NCBI GenBank assembly: GCA_025656675.1
Contig: JAHXHN010000002.1
Coordinates: 413,302-477,301 of the forward strand
DNA from: Candidatus Thiodiazotropha sp. (ex Codakia rugifera)
GTDB lineage: Bacteria > Pseudomonadota > Gammaproteobacteria > Chromatiales > Chromatiaceae
Direction: 5' to 3'
Length of the DNA: 64,000 nt
Shown here: positions 27,907-39,029 of the stretch, one piece after another
How the letters are laid out: each line of letters starts with the position of its first letter
Position numbering within the stretch: position 1 is the stretch's first letter
Notes under the pieces: model-generated
What the model was told of the DNA's origin: nothing
The model's database searches: none
Seen by the model: only the letters and a program-made list of their open reading frames with translations
Translations under genes and position numbers: made by a program

Positions 27907-29253
27907 GTGAGTCGTAAATATTTCGGAACAGATGGGGTACGTGGCCGCTTTGGTGAAGGGCCGATCACACCGGAATTTGTCCTTAAGCTGGGCTGGGCAA
28001 TCGGCCGGGTGCTTGGCACTGAAGCAAAAAGCAGGGTCCTGATCGGTAAAGATACACGCATATCCGGCTATCTTCTGGAGTCAGCGCTTGAAGCTGGGCT
28101 GACAGCGGCTGGCGTCAATATCACCCTGTTGGGCCCCATGCCAACCCCGAGTGTCGCCTATTTAACACGCACCCTGCATGCTCAGGCAGGGATAGTGATC
28201 AGTGCCTCTCACAATCCCTATCAGGACAATGGCATCAAATTCTTTTCAGCGGAGGGTCTCAAGCTTCCGGATGGGGTGGAGATCGCCATCGAGGCTGAGA
28301 TGGAGAAGCCGTTGATCACAGTTGATTCATCCAATCTTGGCAGAGCGGAAAAAATGGAGGCGGAAGGCAGGTACATTGAATTCTGTAAAAGTACCATTCC
28401 CCTTAAAACGCGTTTTAAGGGCATGAAGATAGTGGTCGATTGTGCAAACGGTGCAACGTATAACATTGCGCCCTATGTATTTGATGAGATGGGTGCCGAT
28501 GTGATTGCGATTGGTAACCAACCGAATGGGTTTAATATCAATGATGGTGTCGGTTCAACCTATCCAGAACATCTAAAGGCAGCTGTGCTTGAGCATGGTG
28601 CAGACCTGGGTATAGCCCTGGATGGTGATGGGGATCGCCTGATCATGGTCGATGATCAGGGTAACGAGGTGGATGGCGATGAAATCCTCTATATCATTGC
28701 CTGTTCCAGGATGAGAATGGGTGAACTCAAGGGGGCCGTTGTCGGGACCCTGATGAGCAATCTAGGGCTTGAGCATGCTATGAGGGAACATGGTGTGGTA
28801 TTTGAACGGACCCAGGTGGGCGACCGATATATTATGGAGCGCCTGTCGAAAAAAGGCTGGGTACTCGGTGGTGAACAGTCGGGACATATCATCTGCCTGG
28901 ATCGAACAACCACTGGCGATGGCATTATCGCAGCCCTTCAGGTTCTTTCTGAGATGCATGCAACAAGCAGGAGTTTAAGGGAATTAACTGCCGGTATGAG
29001 CAAATACCCCCAAAAATTGACCAATATTCATCTTGGCAGTCGGACGCCACAAGAAATCATGAATGCTGACTCGGTAAAAAAATCGGTCAGGGAGGCCGAG
29101 GTCGAGATGGGAAGTTCAGGACGTGTTTTATTAAGGCCATCAGGTACTGAACCCCTGATAAGGGTCATGGTGGAAGGGGTTGATGGTGCCCAGGTTGACG
29201 ATTTATCCGGGCATATTGCAGCAAAGGTTCAAGAGCTGGTATCAACTGAGTGA
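27907..29253 (+). CDS. glmM: Phosphoglucosamine mutase
   Basis: GlmM converts glucosamine-6-phosphate to glucosamine-1-phosphate for cell-wall and LPS precursors. The 448 residues include phosphoserine loop [15 protein letters not shown] (active Ser near 102), metal loop [11 protein letters not shown], sugar loop GGEQSGHI and phosphate-binding [13 protein letters not shown]. The start is GTG with a modest GAGGA ribosome site. It lies 17 bases after folP. Confidence 0.96.
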   Translation: MSRKYFGTDGVRGRFGEGPITPEFVLKLGWAIGRVLGTEAKSRVLIGKDTRISGYLLESALEAGLTAAGVNITLLGPMPTPSVAYLTRTLHAQAGIVISASHNPYQDNGIKFFSAEGLKLPDGVEIAIEAEMEKPLITVDSSNLGRAEKMEAEGRYIEFCKSTIPLKTRFKGMKIVVDCANGATYNIAPYVFDEMGADVIAIGNQPNGFNINDGVGSTYPEHLKAAVLEHGADLGIALDGDGDRLIMVDDQGNEVDGDEILYIIACSRMRMGELKGAVVGTLMSNLGLEHAMREHGVVFERTQVGDRYIMERLSKKGWVLGGEQSGHIICLDRTTTGDGIIAALQVLSEMHATSRSLRELTAGMSKYPQKLTNIHLGSRTPQEIMNADSVKKSVREAEVEMGSSGRVLLRPSGTEPLIRVMVEGVDGAQVDDLSGHIAAKVQELVSTE

Positions 29254-29374
29254 GATAAGCCGGGATTATCGATCCTGGGCGGGACCGCCGGCACAGGATT
29301 TTCAATGAAGATTGATTTCAAACCCATTGGCCGTTAAGCTAGCGCGCTTTCTTTTAAATCGCAGGAGTGAAGGC

Positions 29375-30127
29375 ATGCGTAGACCACTGGTAGCCGGAAA
29401 CTGGAAGATGAATGGTTCGCTTGAGAGCGTCCGCAGCTTACTGGATGGTATTAAACGTGGTATCGAGGGTGTGAAAAACGCAGAAGTAGCGGTTTGTCCT
29501 CCTTGCGTCTTTATTCCTGAGGTCCAGAAACTGCTTTCAGGCAGTGACGTCGCCTGGGGTGGCCAGGATCTGTCGACAGAATCATCCGGCGCCTTTACCG
29601 GTGAGATTTCAGCCTCGATGCTCAATGATTTCGCCTGCAAGTATGTCATTGTTGGCCATTCGGAACGCCGCAGTTATCATGCAGAGAGCGATCAGCAGGT
29701 TGCTTCTAAATATGCGGTGGCACGCGCTGCTGGACTGGTGCCTATCCTCTGCATTGGTGAGACCCTGGAAGAGCGTGAAGCAGGGACAACCAACGATATC
29801 GTAGCCCGACAGCTGGATGCAGTGATTGACCTGGAAGGGGTTGATGCACTGGCCGACGGCGTTATCGCCTACGAGCCGGTCTGGGCAATCGGAACCGGAA
29901 TGACGGCCACGCCGGAGCAAGCACAAGAGGTGCATGCCTTCATACGTGGTCGGGTAGCGGCAAAGAGCGCTTCTGTTGCAGAAGGTCTGCGTATACTCTA
30001 CGGCGGTTCCATGAAGCCTGACAATGCCAGGGAGTTGATTGGGAAACCCGATATCGATGGTGGTCTGATCGGGGGTGCATCCCTCAAAGCCGAGGATTTC
30101 CTGGGTATCTGTACCGCAGCCGATTGA
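29375..30127 (+). CDS. tpiA: Triosephosphate isomerase
   Basis: TpiA interconverts dihydroxyacetone phosphate and glyceraldehyde-3-phosphate. From the ATG at 29375 (GCAGGAG ribosome site) it has 250 residues, beginning RRPLVAGNWKMNG. The catalytic His is in VIVGHSERR and the catalytic Glu in AYEPVWAIGTG. An upstream in-frame ATG at 29312 is rejected because the extra 21 residues do not belong to the family. Confidence 0.96.
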   Translation: MRRPLVAGNWKMNGSLESVRSLLDGIKRGIEGVKNAEVAVCPPCVFIPEVQKLLSGSDVAWGGQDLSTESSGAFTGEISASMLNDFACKYVIVGHSERRSYHAESDQQVASKYAVARAAGLVPILCIGETLEEREAGTTNDIVARQLDAVIDLEGVDALADGVIAYEPVWAIGTGMTATPEQAQEVHAFIRGRVAAKSASVAEGLRILYGGSMKPDNARELIGKPDIDGGLIGGASLKAEDFLGICTAAD

Positions 30128-30147
30128 ATTAACAGGTAACTGAGCAA

Positions 30148-30612
30148 ATGCAAACAATATTGACCGTGTTTCATCTCTTTCTGGCCATTGGTCTGGTCGG
30201 GTTGATCCTGATACAACACGGAAAAGGCGCTGATATGGGAGCCGCCTTTGGCAGTGGTGCATCGGGTACGGTATTCGGTGCAAAAGGCTCCGGCTCTTTT
30301 CTGACGCGAGCGACAGCTGCGTTGGCTACCCTGTTTTTTGTCACCAGTATGGTCATGGCCTACTTTGCAACCCAGGGTACTGAACCGGTGGGTGTCATGG
30401 AAACCTTCGAACAATCCCCAGCTGTTCAGGTTGAAGAGGCTCCACAGAGTGATATACCACCTATACCCATGAATAGTGATATGCCTGACGTTGTACCTGC
30501 TGCTGAATCCACAGAAGCGATTCCAGAGATAGCGTCAGAGCAGTCTGTACCACCTGCCGATAGTGCTTCGGATACAGAGGGTGCCGCCTCCGCTGAGCAG
30601 GCTAAGGAGTAA
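30148..30612 (+). CDS. secG: Preprotein translocase subunit SecG
   Basis: SecG is an accessory subunit of the SecYEG channel. The first 75 residues are typical: two membrane helices (about 3-23 and 52-72) joined by a loop with GKGADMGAAFGSGASGT. The chain then continues with about 80 acidic, Pro/Ser/Ala-rich residues predicted to be disordered, longer than the short SecG of E. coli. tRNA-Leu follows 21 bases later. Confidence 0.94.
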   Translation: MQTILTVFHLFLAIGLVGLILIQHGKGADMGAAFGSGASGTVFGAKGSGSFLTRATAALATLFFVTSMVMAYFATQGTEPVGVMETFEQSPAVQVEEAPQSDIPPIPMNSDMPDVVPAAESTEAIPEIASEQSVPPADSASDTEGAASAEQAKE

Positions 30613-30633
30613 GAGGCAAGGGCTTGTTTTTTT

Positions 30634-30718
30634 GCCGATGTGGTGGAATTGGTAGACACGCTATCTTGAGGGGGTAGTGGCGTAAGCCGTGCCGGTTCAA
30701 ATCCGGCCATCGGTACCA
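30634..30718 (+). tRNA. tRNA-Leu (anticodon GAG)
   Basis: This is an 85-base tRNA with acceptor stem GCCGATG/CATCGGT, the Leu-type long variable arm, the anticodon loop TTGAGGG (anticodon GAG, reading CUC/CUU) in a CTATC/GGTAG stem, T-loop GGTTCAAATCC and an encoded CCA end. Its position after secG and before nuoA is common in gammaproteobacteria. Confidence 0.95.
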
Positions 30719-30724
30719 ACATTA

Positions 30725-30764
30725 AAAACGGTATTAGGTCCTTTCAACCTAATACCGTTTTTTT
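30725..30764 (+). terminator. Intrinsic terminator after tRNA-Leu
   Basis: AAAACGGTATTAGGT and ACCTAATACCGTTTT form a perfect 15-pair stem around a 7-base loop, followed by T residues. It ends the tpiA-secG-tRNA-Leu transcript before the nuo operon. Confidence 0.9.
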
Positions 30765-30823
30765 ATGTCCGCGAAAGTATTATAACCTATTGAAATTCTT
30801 GGTATTATGACTTTAGCTCCTAC

Positions 30824-30853
30824 TTGACACGATAATGCAGCAAAGGATAGACT
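30824..30853 (+). promoter_or_regulatory. Candidate sigma-70 promoter of the nuo operon
   Basis: A consensus TTGACA (30824-30829) is followed, 18 bases later, by TAGACT (30848-30853). It lies 66 bases before the nuoA start and after the tRNA-Leu terminator, the right place for the operon promoter. Confidence 0.55.
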
Positions 30854-30919
30854 GCTGGCCTTCCCTGAAGATTCGCTTAAAACGATAATGATTGAACGAC
30901 GCAAGGGGGCAGCATACTA

Positions 30920-31276
30920 ATGCTCGAAAATTATTTACCCATCCTGATTTTTCTCGCTATAGCCTTTGTGTTGGGTGGCGTTGTTATCGGACTGGGTTTT
31001 CTGTTGGGCACCCGAAAGCCTGATGATGAAAAACTTTCCCCCTATGAATGTGGTTTTGAGGCATTCGAGAATTCGCGCATGAAGTTCGATGTGCGCTACT
31101 ATCTGGTTGCTATCCTCTTCATTATCTTCGATCTCGAAATTGCCTTTCTCTTTCCTTGGGCAGTGGTACTGGATCAGATCGGCATGGTCGGGTTCATCGC
31201 CATGATGGTCTTTCTCGGTATTCTTGTGATTGGCTTTATCTATGAATGGAAGAAGGGAGCTCTGGAATGGGAGTAA
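30920..31276 (+). CDS. nuoA: NADH-quinone oxidoreductase subunit A
   Basis: NuoA is a small membrane subunit of complex I at the junction with the peripheral arm. The 118 residues have three membrane helices and the conserved loop [20 protein letters not shown], whose Cys faces the quinone site region. The ATG is preceded by GGGGGC. It is first of fourteen nuo genes in the standard order A to N. Confidence 0.96.
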   Translation: MLENYLPILIFLAIAFVLGGVVIGLGFLLGTRKPDDEKLSPYECGFEAFENSRMKFDVRYYLVAILFIIFDLEIAFLFPWAVVLDQIGMVGFIAMMVFLGILVIGFIYEWKKGALEWE

Positions 31277-31321
31277 CCATGCGTACTGAGAACAGGATAT
31301 TGGTCCATCCGGAGGTCGATA

Positions 31322-31798
31322 GTGGGCATTGAGGGCATTCTGGAGAAGGGTGTTATCACCACCTCTGCAGATAAATTGATCAACTGGGCACGAACCGGGT
31401 CCATGTGGCCGATGACCTTTGGCTTGGCGTGCTGTGCGGTAGAGATGATGCATGCAGCAGCAGCCCGTTACGATATGGATCGTTTCGGTATCATATTCCG
31501 GCCGAGTCCACGCCAATCGGATGTGATGATTGTGGCAGGCACGTTGGTGAACAAAATGGCGCCGGCACTGCGTAAAGTCTATGATCAGATGGCTGAACCA
31601 CGCTGGGTCATCTCAATGGGCTCTTGTGCCAATGGTGGTGGTTACTACCACTACTCCTATGCGGTGGTCAGGGGCTGTGATCGTGTGGTACCGGTGGATA
31701 TCTATGTTCCCGGGTGTCCTCCAACTGCTGAAGCGCTTCTTTACGGCGTACTGCAGTTGCAGGACAAGATCCGTCGAACCAGTACAATAGCTCGTTAA
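31322..31798 (+). CDS. nuoB: NADH-quinone oxidoreductase subunit B
   Basis: NuoB binds the terminal 4Fe-4S cluster N2 that donates electrons to quinone. The 158 residues carry the ligands in [16 protein letters not shown] and YVPGCPPT. The start is a GTG at 31322 behind a GGAGGT site; the ATG at 31279 is out of frame and meets a stop near 31330. Confidence 0.96.
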   Translation: MGIEGILEKGVITTSADKLINWARTGSMWPMTFGLACCAVEMMHAAAARYDMDRFGIIFRPSPRQSDVMIVAGTLVNKMAPALRKVYDQMAEPRWVISMGSCANGGGYYHYSYAVVRGCDRVVPVDIYVPGCPPTAEALLYGVLQLQDKIRRTSTIAR

Positions 31799-31810
31799 GG
31801 TGGAGAGATC

Positions 31811-32530
31811 ATGAGCAGCGGTGCACAGAACGGGATGCATGATCGCCTCGATCGGCTGGCAGAAAATCTTACCCAGGCATTTAACGACATGGGTTGCCAG
31901 GTCGAACGCAGCAATGGCGAGGTCACACTTGTCGTACCCGTTGAACATCTCAGCGATGTTGCGATGCGCCTCCGGGAAGATGACAGCTTTGGCTTTCAGG
32001 AATTGATCGATGTTTGTGGTGTCGATTATTCAACGTATGGCCAATCCGAATGGCAGACAGACAGTGCGCCAAATACCGGTTTTGGACGTGGCGTGCTACC
32101 CATCGGTCAATTGGAATCGATGCAATCGAACCGCTTTGCCGCGGTCTATCATCTGCTTTCAATCAGCAATAATTTTCGGTTACGGCTAAGAGTCTTTGTC
32201 GATACCGAACATCCAATCGTTGCCTCGGTTGTATCGGTTTGGCAAGGCGCAAACTGGTTTGAACGGGAGGCCTTTGATCTTTATGGCATCCTCTTTGACG
32301 GACATCCCGATCTGCGACGTATCCTCACCGATTATGGTTTCATCGGTCACCCCTTTCGCAAGGACTTCCCTCTCATCGGTCAGGTGGAGATGCGTTACGA
32401 CCCGCACTTGGCCCGAGTGATCTACGAACCGGTGAGCATCGACCCGCGTACATTGGTGCCACGTGTAACCCGTGATGATAACCGTTATCTGAACGAAGAT
32501 AATGCAACGCAGGATGCCAGCGATGCCTGA
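31811..32530 (+). CDS. nuoC: NADH-quinone oxidoreductase subunit C
   Basis: NuoC is a peripheral-arm subunit that contacts NuoD and NuoB. The 239-residue protein contains the family signature [20 protein letters not shown] and the GHPFRKDFP motif. It is a separate gene, not fused to nuoD as in E. coli. Its end overlaps the nuoD start by 8 bases. Confidence 0.95.
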   Translation: MSSGAQNGMHDRLDRLAENLTQAFNDMGCQVERSNGEVTLVVPVEHLSDVAMRLREDDSFGFQELIDVCGVDYSTYGQSEWQTDSAPNTGFGRGVLPIGQLESMQSNRFAAVYHLLSISNNFRLRLRVFVDTEHPIVASVVSVWQGANWFEREAFDLYGILFDGHPDLRRILTDYGFIGHPFRKDFPLIGQVEMRYDPHLARVIYEPVSIDPRTLVPRVTRDDNRYLNEDNATQDASDA

Positions 32531-33776
32531 AATTCGTAACTTCACCCTAAATTTCGGACCTCAGCATCCAGCTGCCCATGGTGTGTTACGCCTGGTGCTT
32601 GAGATGGATGGTGAGGTTATAGAACGCGCTGATCCACATATCGGTCTACTGCATCGTGGAACCGAGAAGCTGGCAGAGAGTAAGCCTTACAACCAGAGTA
32701 TTCCCTACATGGATCGTCTCGATTACGTATCGATGATGTGTAGCGAGCACGGTTATGTACGGGCAATTGAAAAGCTGCTGGGGATCGAGGCGCCGATACG
32801 AGCTCAATACATTCGCACCCTATTCGATGAGATTACCCGTATCCTCAACCATCTGATGTGGTTGGGCACCCATGCCCTCGACGTCGGTGCAATGACAGTA
32901 TTTCTGTACGCCTTTCGGGAACGTGAGGATCTGATGGACTGCTATGAAGCGGTCTCTGGCGCCCGTATGCATGCTGCCTACTATCGTCCGGGTGGCGTCT
33001 ATCGGGATCTGCCTGAGCAGATGCCCCAGTATCAGGCCAGCCAATGGGTCACTGGACGGGATGTCGAAGTACGCAATCAGACCCGGCAAGGTTCCTTACT
33101 CGATTTTATTGAGGATTTTAGCAATCGCTTTCCCGCACTGGTGGATGAGTATGAAACCCTGCTGACCGACAACCGTATCTGGAAACAACGTACGGTCGGG
33201 GTTGCTGTTGTCTCTCCTGAACGGGCCATGCAGCTGGGTTTTACCGGTCCCATGCTTCGCGGTTCAGGGATTGCCTGGGATCTACGCAAAAAACAGTCTT
33301 ATGCGGCTTACGACAAGGTGGAGTTCGATATTCCTGTCGGCAAAGAGGGCGACTGTTACGATCGCTACCTGGTGCGTGTCGAAGAGTTGCGTCAATCCAA
33401 CCGTATCATCAAACAGTGTATCGATTGGCTGCGCAAGAATCCGGGTCCGGTGATGTTGGATGACAATAAAATCGCTGTACCTACCCGCAATGAGATGAAG
33501 GATGACATGGAGAGCCTGATTCATCACTTCAAACTTTTCACTGAAGGTTACTGCCCTCCTGCGGGTGAGGCCTACGCCGCTGTTGAGGCACCGAAAGGGG
33601 AGTTCGGTTGTTACATCATCTCCGATGGTGCCAACAAGCCTTACCGTTTAAAGATACGCGCCCCGGGTTTTCCACATCTTGCCGCCATGGATGAGATGGT
33701 CAAGGGTCATATGCTGGCCGACGTGGTGGCGGTGATCGGTTCCATGGATGTGGTGTTCGGCGAGATAGACCGTTAA
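32523..33776 (+). CDS. nuoD: NADH-quinone oxidoreductase subunit D
   Basis: NuoD, related to the hydrogenase large subunit, forms the quinone-binding cavity with NuoB. From the ATG at 32523 it has 417 residues and begins [20 protein letters not shown], the usual start; upstream in-frame ATGs at 32502 and 32514 would add a few unrelated residues. The conserved [12 protein letters not shown] and DPCFSCx-type end (here [17 protein letters not shown]) are present. Confidence 0.96.
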   Translation: MPEIRNFTLNFGPQHPAAHGVLRLVLEMDGEVIERADPHIGLLHRGTEKLAESKPYNQSIPYMDRLDYVSMMCSEHGYVRAIEKLLGIEAPIRAQYIRTLFDEITRILNHLMWLGTHALDVGAMTVFLYAFREREDLMDCYEAVSGARMHAAYYRPGGVYRDLPEQMPQYQASQWVTGRDVEVRNQTRQGSLLDFIEDFSNRFPALVDEYETLLTDNRIWKQRTVGVAVVSPERAMQLGFTGPMLRGSGIAWDLRKKQSYAAYDKVEFDIPVGKEGDCYDRYLVRVEELRQSNRIIKQCIDWLRKNPGPVMLDDNKIAVPTRNEMKDDMESLIHHFKLFTEGYCPPAGEAYAAVEAPKGEFGCYIISDGANKPYRLKIRAPGFPHLAAMDEMVKGHMLADVVAVIGSMDVVFGEIDR

Positions 33777-33788
33777 GACAATATTTAG

Positions 33789-34295
33789 ATGACGACAACA
33801 ATAGAAAAAGATAAAACCGAGCTCTTCACGGCTGAAATCAGAGCGGAGATAGATCGCTGGATCGCCAAATACCCGACGGAATGGAAACAGTCCGCGGTGA
33901 TGGGTGCATTGATGGTCGTGCAGGATAATAACGATGGTTGGCTGAGCACCCAATTGATGGATCAGGTTGCAGCCTATCTGGATATGCCGTCCATCGCCGT
34001 CTATGAAGTGGCGACCTTCTACTCGATGTATGAGTTGAAACCGGTCGGTAAACATAAAATCTGTGTCTGTACAAATGTCTCCTGTATGACTAACAAATCC
34101 GATGTGATTGTTGAACATATTGAGAAGAAGCTTGGCATTGGCTTTGGCCAGGTGACTGAAGATGGTCGCTTCTCTCTCAAAGAAGTAGAGTGTCTGGGGG
34201 CCTGCGGTGGGGCACCGATGATGCAGATTGGAAAACAATATTACGAAAACCTGACTCCAGAGATCGTCGATGCGATCCTGGAAGGCCTGGAGTAA
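33789..34295 (+). CDS. nuoE: NADH-quinone oxidoreductase subunit E
   Basis: NuoE is the thioredoxin-fold subunit with the 2Fe-2S cluster N1a. The 168 residues include the four ligands in CTNVSCM and [10 protein letters not shown]. It works with NuoF in the NADH-oxidising module. The ATG at 33789 lies 12 bases after nuoD. Confidence 0.95.
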   Translation: MTTTIEKDKTELFTAEIRAEIDRWIAKYPTEWKQSAVMGALMVVQDNNDGWLSTQLMDQVAAYLDMPSIAVYEVATFYSMYELKPVGKHKICVCTNVSCMTNKSDVIVEHIEKKLGIGFGQVTEDGRFSLKEVECLGACGGAPMMQIGKQYYENLTPEIVDAILEGLE

Positions 34296-34302
34296 AAAAC
34301 GG

Positions 34303-35577
34303 ATGGCCAACGAAGTCTGTTTACGAACCCTGGATCTTGAACGCCCCTGGCTGCTGGAGCAGTATCAGAGTCGTGGCGGTTATGCGATGTTGAAAAAGAT
34401 CCTCACAGAAAAGATGGCGCCTGAAGCGATCATTGAAGAGGTCAAGAAGTCAGGGCTGAGGGGACGGGGTGGTGCAGGTTTTCCGACAGGTCTGAAATGG
34501 AGTTTCATCTCGCGTAATGCACCCGGACAGAAGTATGTGGTCTGCAATTCCGATGAAGGCGAACCCGGTACTTTCAAGGATCGGGATATACTGCGTTACA
34601 ACCCACACCAACTGATAGAAGGGATGATTATTGCCGGGTATGCAATCGGTGCAACCCGTGGCTATAACTATATCAGGGGTGAGTTCTGGGAACCCTACGA
34701 ACGTTTCGAACAGGCTTTGGAAGATGCGCGAAACGCCGGGTTTCTGGGTGAGAATCTGCTGGGTTCCGGTTTCGATTTCGAACTTCATGCCCACCTTGGA
34801 GCTGGCGCCTATATATGCGGCGAAGAGACAGCTCTGTTGGAATCCATCGAAGGTAAGAAGGGTCAGCCACGCTATAAACCCCCTTTTCCAGCTCACTTTG
34901 GCCTATATGGGCGCCCCACGATTATCAATAATACAGAGAGTCTTGCCTCGATCCCGATGATTATGGAAAAGGGGGGTGAGTGGTTTGCCGATATCGGGGT
35001 TAAGAACAGTGGTGGATCGAAGTTGTTCTCTATTTCAGGCAACATCAATAATCCAGGTGTTTTCGAAATCCCGATGGGGACCCCGTTCTCTGAACTGTTG
35101 GCAATGGCCGGTGGTATGAAGGAAGGGCATAAGATAAAGGCTGTAATACCAGGTGGTTCCTCTGCTCCAGTCATCCCGGGGGAACAGATGATGGAACTCA
35201 ACATGGATTACGACTCGATCGCCGGTGCCGGCTCGATGCTGGGTTCCGGCGCAGTCATCGTTCTGGACGAGAGCAACTGCATGGTCAAGATCCTGGAGCG
35301 CATGTCCTACTTCTATCATGAAGAGTCATGTGGACAATGTACGCCTTGCCGAGAAGGTACAGGTTGGCTCTATCGGGTAGTGCATCGAATCGAAACGGGT
35401 CAAGGCCGTCAGGAAGACCTTGATCTGCTTGATGACGTGGCAAGCAAGATCAGTGGCAAGACTATTTGTGCCTTGGGAGACGCAGCTGCCATGCCGGTGC
35501 AGGGTATGTTGCGCCATTACCGCGATGAATTTCAGTATCATATCGACCACAAACGTTGCATGACCGGGGTCGGCTGA
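34303..35577 (+). CDS. nuoF: NADH-quinone oxidoreductase subunit F
   Basis: NuoF binds NADH, FMN and cluster N3. From the ATG at 34303 it has 424 residues. The FMN/NADH loop is [16 protein letters not shown], the acidic NADH site is [14 protein letters not shown], and the 4Fe-4S ligands are in [12 protein letters not shown] plus a later Cys. A start at 34270 inside nuoE is rejected. Confidence 0.96.
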   Translation: MANEVCLRTLDLERPWLLEQYQSRGGYAMLKKILTEKMAPEAIIEEVKKSGLRGRGGAGFPTGLKWSFISRNAPGQKYVVCNSDEGEPGTFKDRDILRYNPHQLIEGMIIAGYAIGATRGYNYIRGEFWEPYERFEQALEDARNAGFLGENLLGSGFDFELHAHLGAGAYICGEETALLESIEGKKGQPRYKPPFPAHFGLYGRPTIINNTESLASIPMIMEKGGEWFADIGVKNSGGSKLFSISGNINNPGVFEIPMGTPFSELLAMAGGMKEGHKIKAVIPGGSSAPVIPGEQMMELNMDYDSIAGAGSMLGSGAVIVLDESNCMVKILERMSYFYHEESCGQCTPCREGTGWLYRVVHRIETGQGRQEDLDLLDDVASKISGKTICALGDAAAMPVQGMLRHYRDEFQYHIDHKRCMTGVG

Positions 35578-35601
35578 GGTCATGAGAGATAGCATACAAA
35601 G

Positions 35602-37959
35602 ATGACAGATTCTACAGTCACCATAGAAGTGGATGGTCGCGAACTGCAGGCGAAAGCAGGGGCGATGCTGATCGAAGTTACTGATGCGGCAGGTATTCGT
35701 ATCCCTCGATTTTGCTACCATAAAAAACTCTCCATCTCAGCTAACTGCCGAATGTGCCTGGTCGAGGTGGAGAAGGTGCCGAAACCCTTGCCGGCTTGCG
35801 CCACACCGGTCAATGAAGGCATGAAAGTCTATACCCGTTCCCCCAGGGCGCTGGCTGCACAGAAGGGGACCATGGAATTCCTTCTCATCAATCACCCGCT
35901 GGATTGCCCGATTTGTGATCAGGGTGGTGAGTGCGAACTTCAGGACGTGGCAATTGGATATGGCCAGGATGTTTCCCGCTACAGCGAAGGCAAGCGTGTC
36001 GTGGCCGACAAGAATATCGGCCCATTGATTGCCACCGATATGACCCGCTGTATCCATTGTACGCGTTGTGTGCGTTTTGGTGATGAGATTGCCGGCATCC
36101 GTGAGATGGGATCCACAGGTCGTGGTGAACATACCGTGATTGGCACCTATATCGAGAAGAGTATCGATTCAGAACTCTCCGGGAATATCATTGACCTCTG
36201 CCCGGTCGGAGCTTTGACATCAAAACCCTTTCGTTTCAATGCACGTGCCTGGGAGTTGACGCAGGTAGAGGCAGTGGCTCCACACGACAGTCTCGGCTCT
36301 AACGTTAATCTGCATCTGCGCAACAACAAAGTGATGCGTGTTCATCCCAGAGACAATGAGTCAATCAACGAGAGCTGGATCTCCGATCGTGATCGATTTA
36401 GCTATGAAGGACTCTACAGCAGTGACCGCCTGACCGTGCCGATGATCAAAAAGAACGGTGAGTGGAAAGAAGTCAGTTGGGAGATGGCCTTGGAGATGGC
36501 CGCTGCGAGTTTCAGTGAGATCAAGGAGCCCGATCAACTGGGTGCATTGCTGTCACCCACAGCTACTTTGGAAGAGCTCTATCTGGCGCAGAAACTGATG
36601 CGTGGCCTGGGTTGCGACAATATTGACAGTCGCTTACGTCAGGGAGATTTCCGAACGGATGCCAATCAGACCCATGCAAACTGGCTGGGTATGAAGATCA
36701 GTGAGGTCGATACCCTGACTAGCGCATTGGTAGTGGGTTGTAATCTGCGCAAGGAACAACCGATTCTCGGGCACCGTTTACGTAAGGCTGCATTGGCTGG
36801 CGCCAGTGTCCACACGATCTCTCCCCTGCAACTTGAATTGAATTATAAGTCTCAGCAATCGTTGTGTACGCCGGCTGATATGGTTGGGCGGTTGGCTGCT
36901 GTAGCCAAAGCTGCAGGTGTAAAAGCGAGTGGTTCCGTTGCGAGCTTCCTTAATGCTGCAGCCGTCGACGAATTTGCACAAAACACCGCTGAATCCCTCA
37001 AGCGCTCAGATTCATCGGTGGTGATGTTGGGTGCTCTGGCCCAGTCTCACCCAGACTATTCGCTCCTTTACGCGCTCGCCTCTGGTTTGGCTGATGTTTC
37101 AGGTGCTCGACTCTCAATCGTACCCTCGGCTGCAAATACGGTTGGGGCTCAACTGGCCGGTGCCGTACCGCATTTGCATGCAGGGGGTCAATCAGCTGAT
37201 CGTAAGGGGCTGGATGCGTTGAGCATGCTCAAGCTGCCTCGTAAAGGGTATCTGTTGCTGGGTGTCGAGCCTGGTATGGATTTCTGGAATGGTGCCCTGT
37301 CCCAAAGTGCATTACAAAGCGCAGATACCGTGGTTGCTTTGAGTGCCTACCGCAGTCCGGAGCTAGAGGCTTGTACCGATATACTGCTTCCGATAGCACT
37401 CTATACCGAGACATCTGGCACTTATGTCAATGCAGAAGGTAATTGGCAGCAATGCAGGGGGGCAGTTAAGCCACTGGGTGAAGCGCGTCCGGCATGGAAG
37501 GTACTGCGTGTGCTGGGCAATCTGATGAATCAGCAAGGCTTTGAGTATACTGATCCGCAACAGATAAACGACGAGTTACGTGCCCTGTGTGGTGACATAT
37601 CGTTGGACAACAAAATAACTGAACCGGCCTCTTTCGAGCCGACTTTGAGTGTCGATGGATTGCAACGCGTCGGTGACACACCTCTGTATGCAACCGATCC
37701 ACTGGTTCGTCGTGCCAAGGCGTTACAGCTGACCAAGGACGCTGGCGAAGCAGCGATACGATTGCATCCACAAGAAGCGATTCGTCAGGGTTTGGAGTCT
37801 GCACAGCATGCATTGATCAAGCAGAACGGCTATCAGGCCAATCTGCCTCTAGCACTGGATGAATCCATACCAGAGGGTTGCGTGTGGATCTCCACGGGAT
37901 TGAGAGATACCTCAATGCTCGGTCAGCCCTTTGGTGAAGTGACAGTGGAGAAGGCGTAA
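35602..37959 (+). CDS. nuoG: NADH-quinone oxidoreductase subunit G
   Basis: NuoG is the large iron-sulfur subunit of the electron-input module. The 785 residues start with a 2Fe-2S domain (FCYHKKLSISANCRMCLVEV), then the His-ligated cluster segment HPLDCPICDQGGECELQD and a 4Fe-4S segment CIHCTRCVRFGDE. The rest is a molybdopterin-oxidoreductase-like domain without cofactor. The Cys set of the extra cluster N7 is not evident. Confidence 0.95.
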   Translation: MTDSTVTIEVDGRELQAKAGAMLIEVTDAAGIRIPRFCYHKKLSISANCRMCLVEVEKVPKPLPACATPVNEGMKVYTRSPRALAAQKGTMEFLLINHPLDCPICDQGGECELQDVAIGYGQDVSRYSEGKRVVADKNIGPLIATDMTRCIHCTRCVRFGDEIAGIREMGSTGRGEHTVIGTYIEKSIDSELSGNIIDLCPVGALTSKPFRFNARAWELTQVEAVAPHDSLGSNVNLHLRNNKVMRVHPRDNESINESWISDRDRFSYEGLYSSDRLTVPMIKKNGEWKEVSWEMALEMAAASFSEIKEPDQLGALLSPTATLEELYLAQKLMRGLGCDNIDSRLRQGDFRTDANQTHANWLGMKISEVDTLTSALVVGCNLRKEQPILGHRLRKAALAGASVHTISPLQLELNYKSQQSLCTPADMVGRLAAVAKAAGVKASGSVASFLNAAAVDEFAQNTAESLKRSDSSVVMLGALAQSHPDYSLLYALASGLADVSGARLSIVPSAANTVGAQLAGAVPHLHAGGQSADRKGLDALSMLKLPRKGYLLLGVEPGMDFWNGALSQSALQSADTVVALSAYRSPELEACTDILLPIALYTETSGTYVNAEGNWQQCRGAVKPLGEARPAWKVLRVLGNLMNQQGFEYTDPQQINDELRALCGDISLDNKITEPASFEPTLSVDGLQRVGDTPLYATDPLVRRAKALQLTKDAGEAAIRLHPQEAIRQGLESAQHALIKQNGYQANLPLALDESIPEGCVWISTGLRDTSMLGQPFGEVTVEKA

Positions 37960-37962
37960 CCG

Positions 37963-39018
37963 ATGGAATTTTTAATCAGCCTCTGGGAAGCCCTTCCCTC
38001 TGAACTTCAATATCTGATCTGGACTGTGATCAAGATCGTGGTGATCGTTGGGCCGATGATGCTTGCAGTGGCCTACTTCACCTATGCGGAACGCAAGATT
38101 ATCGGTTATATGCAGGTGCGTATCGGCCCCAATCGGGTCGGGCCGAAGGGCTGGTTACAGCCGATCGCGGATGCCCTCAAGCTGATGTTCAAAGAGATTG
38201 TCATCCCGGCCAATGCCAACAAACTGCTGTTTCTCATCGCGCCGGCAATAACCCTGGGACCTGCTTTGGCGGCCTGGGCAGTCTTTCCCTTCGATGAGGA
38301 ACTGGTACTGGCAGACATCAATGCGGGATTACTCTACATCCTCGCCTTGACCTCTATCGGTGTGTACGGTGTCATCATTGCCGGTTGGGCTTCGAACTCA
38401 AAATACGCCTTCCTCGGTGCCATGCGTTCGGCTGCTCAGATCGTCTCCTATGAGATTGCCATGGGTTTTGCCCTGGTCGGTGTGCTGGTGGCTGCCGGCA
38501 GTCTTAATCTTGGTGAGATCATCAAGGCGCAACAAGGTGGATTCTTCTCCTGGTTTTGGTTGCCCTTATTGCCGCTGTTCGGCGTGTATGTCATTTCCGG
38601 AGTCGCAGAGACCAATCGCGCACCATTTGATGTGGCAGAGGGCGAGTCGGAGATCGTAGCCGGTTTCCACGTGGAATATTCGGGTATGACCTTCGCCGTC
38701 TTCTTCCTGGCTGAATATGCCAACATCATCCTGATTTCAGCCCTGACCGCTGTCATGTTCATGGGCGGCTGGCTGTCACCCTTTCAAGGCTGGCCAGTGT
38801 TGGGTGCCCTATTTGACTGGGTACCGGGTTTTGTCTGGCTGGTGATCAAGACTGGCTTTTTCATGTTTCTCTTTCTCTGGTTGCGTGCCACCTTTCCCCG
38901 CTACCGTTATGACCAGATCATGCGGCTTGGCTGGAAGGTATTTATACCGATAACAATCGTCTGGATTGCTGTCGTAGGTCTCGCAGTGGTCTATCAAGTA
39001 CCCTGGTGGTTCGACTGA
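37963..39018 (+). CDS. nuoH: NADH-quinone oxidoreductase subunit H
   Basis: NuoH is the membrane subunit that lines the quinone tunnel. The 351 residues form about eight membrane helices. The signatures [20 protein letters not shown] and [20 protein letters not shown] are present, the latter with the acidic residues linked to proton coupling. The gene starts 3 bases after nuoG. Confidence 0.96.
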   Translation: MEFLISLWEALPSELQYLIWTVIKIVVIVGPMMLAVAYFTYAERKIIGYMQVRIGPNRVGPKGWLQPIADALKLMFKEIVIPANANKLLFLIAPAITLGPALAAWAVFPFDEELVLADINAGLLYILALTSIGVYGVIIAGWASNSKYAFLGAMRSAAQIVSYEIAMGFALVGVLVAAGSLNLGEIIKAQQGGFFSWFWLPLLPLFGVYVISGVAETNRAPFDVAEGESEIVAGFHVEYSGMTFAVFFLAEYANIILISALTAVMFMGGWLSPFQGWPVLGALFDWVPGFVWLVIKTGFFMFLFLWLRATFPRYRYDQIMRLGWKVFIPITIVWIAVVGLAVVYQVPWWFD

Positions 39019-39029
39019 GGAGATCGCTT

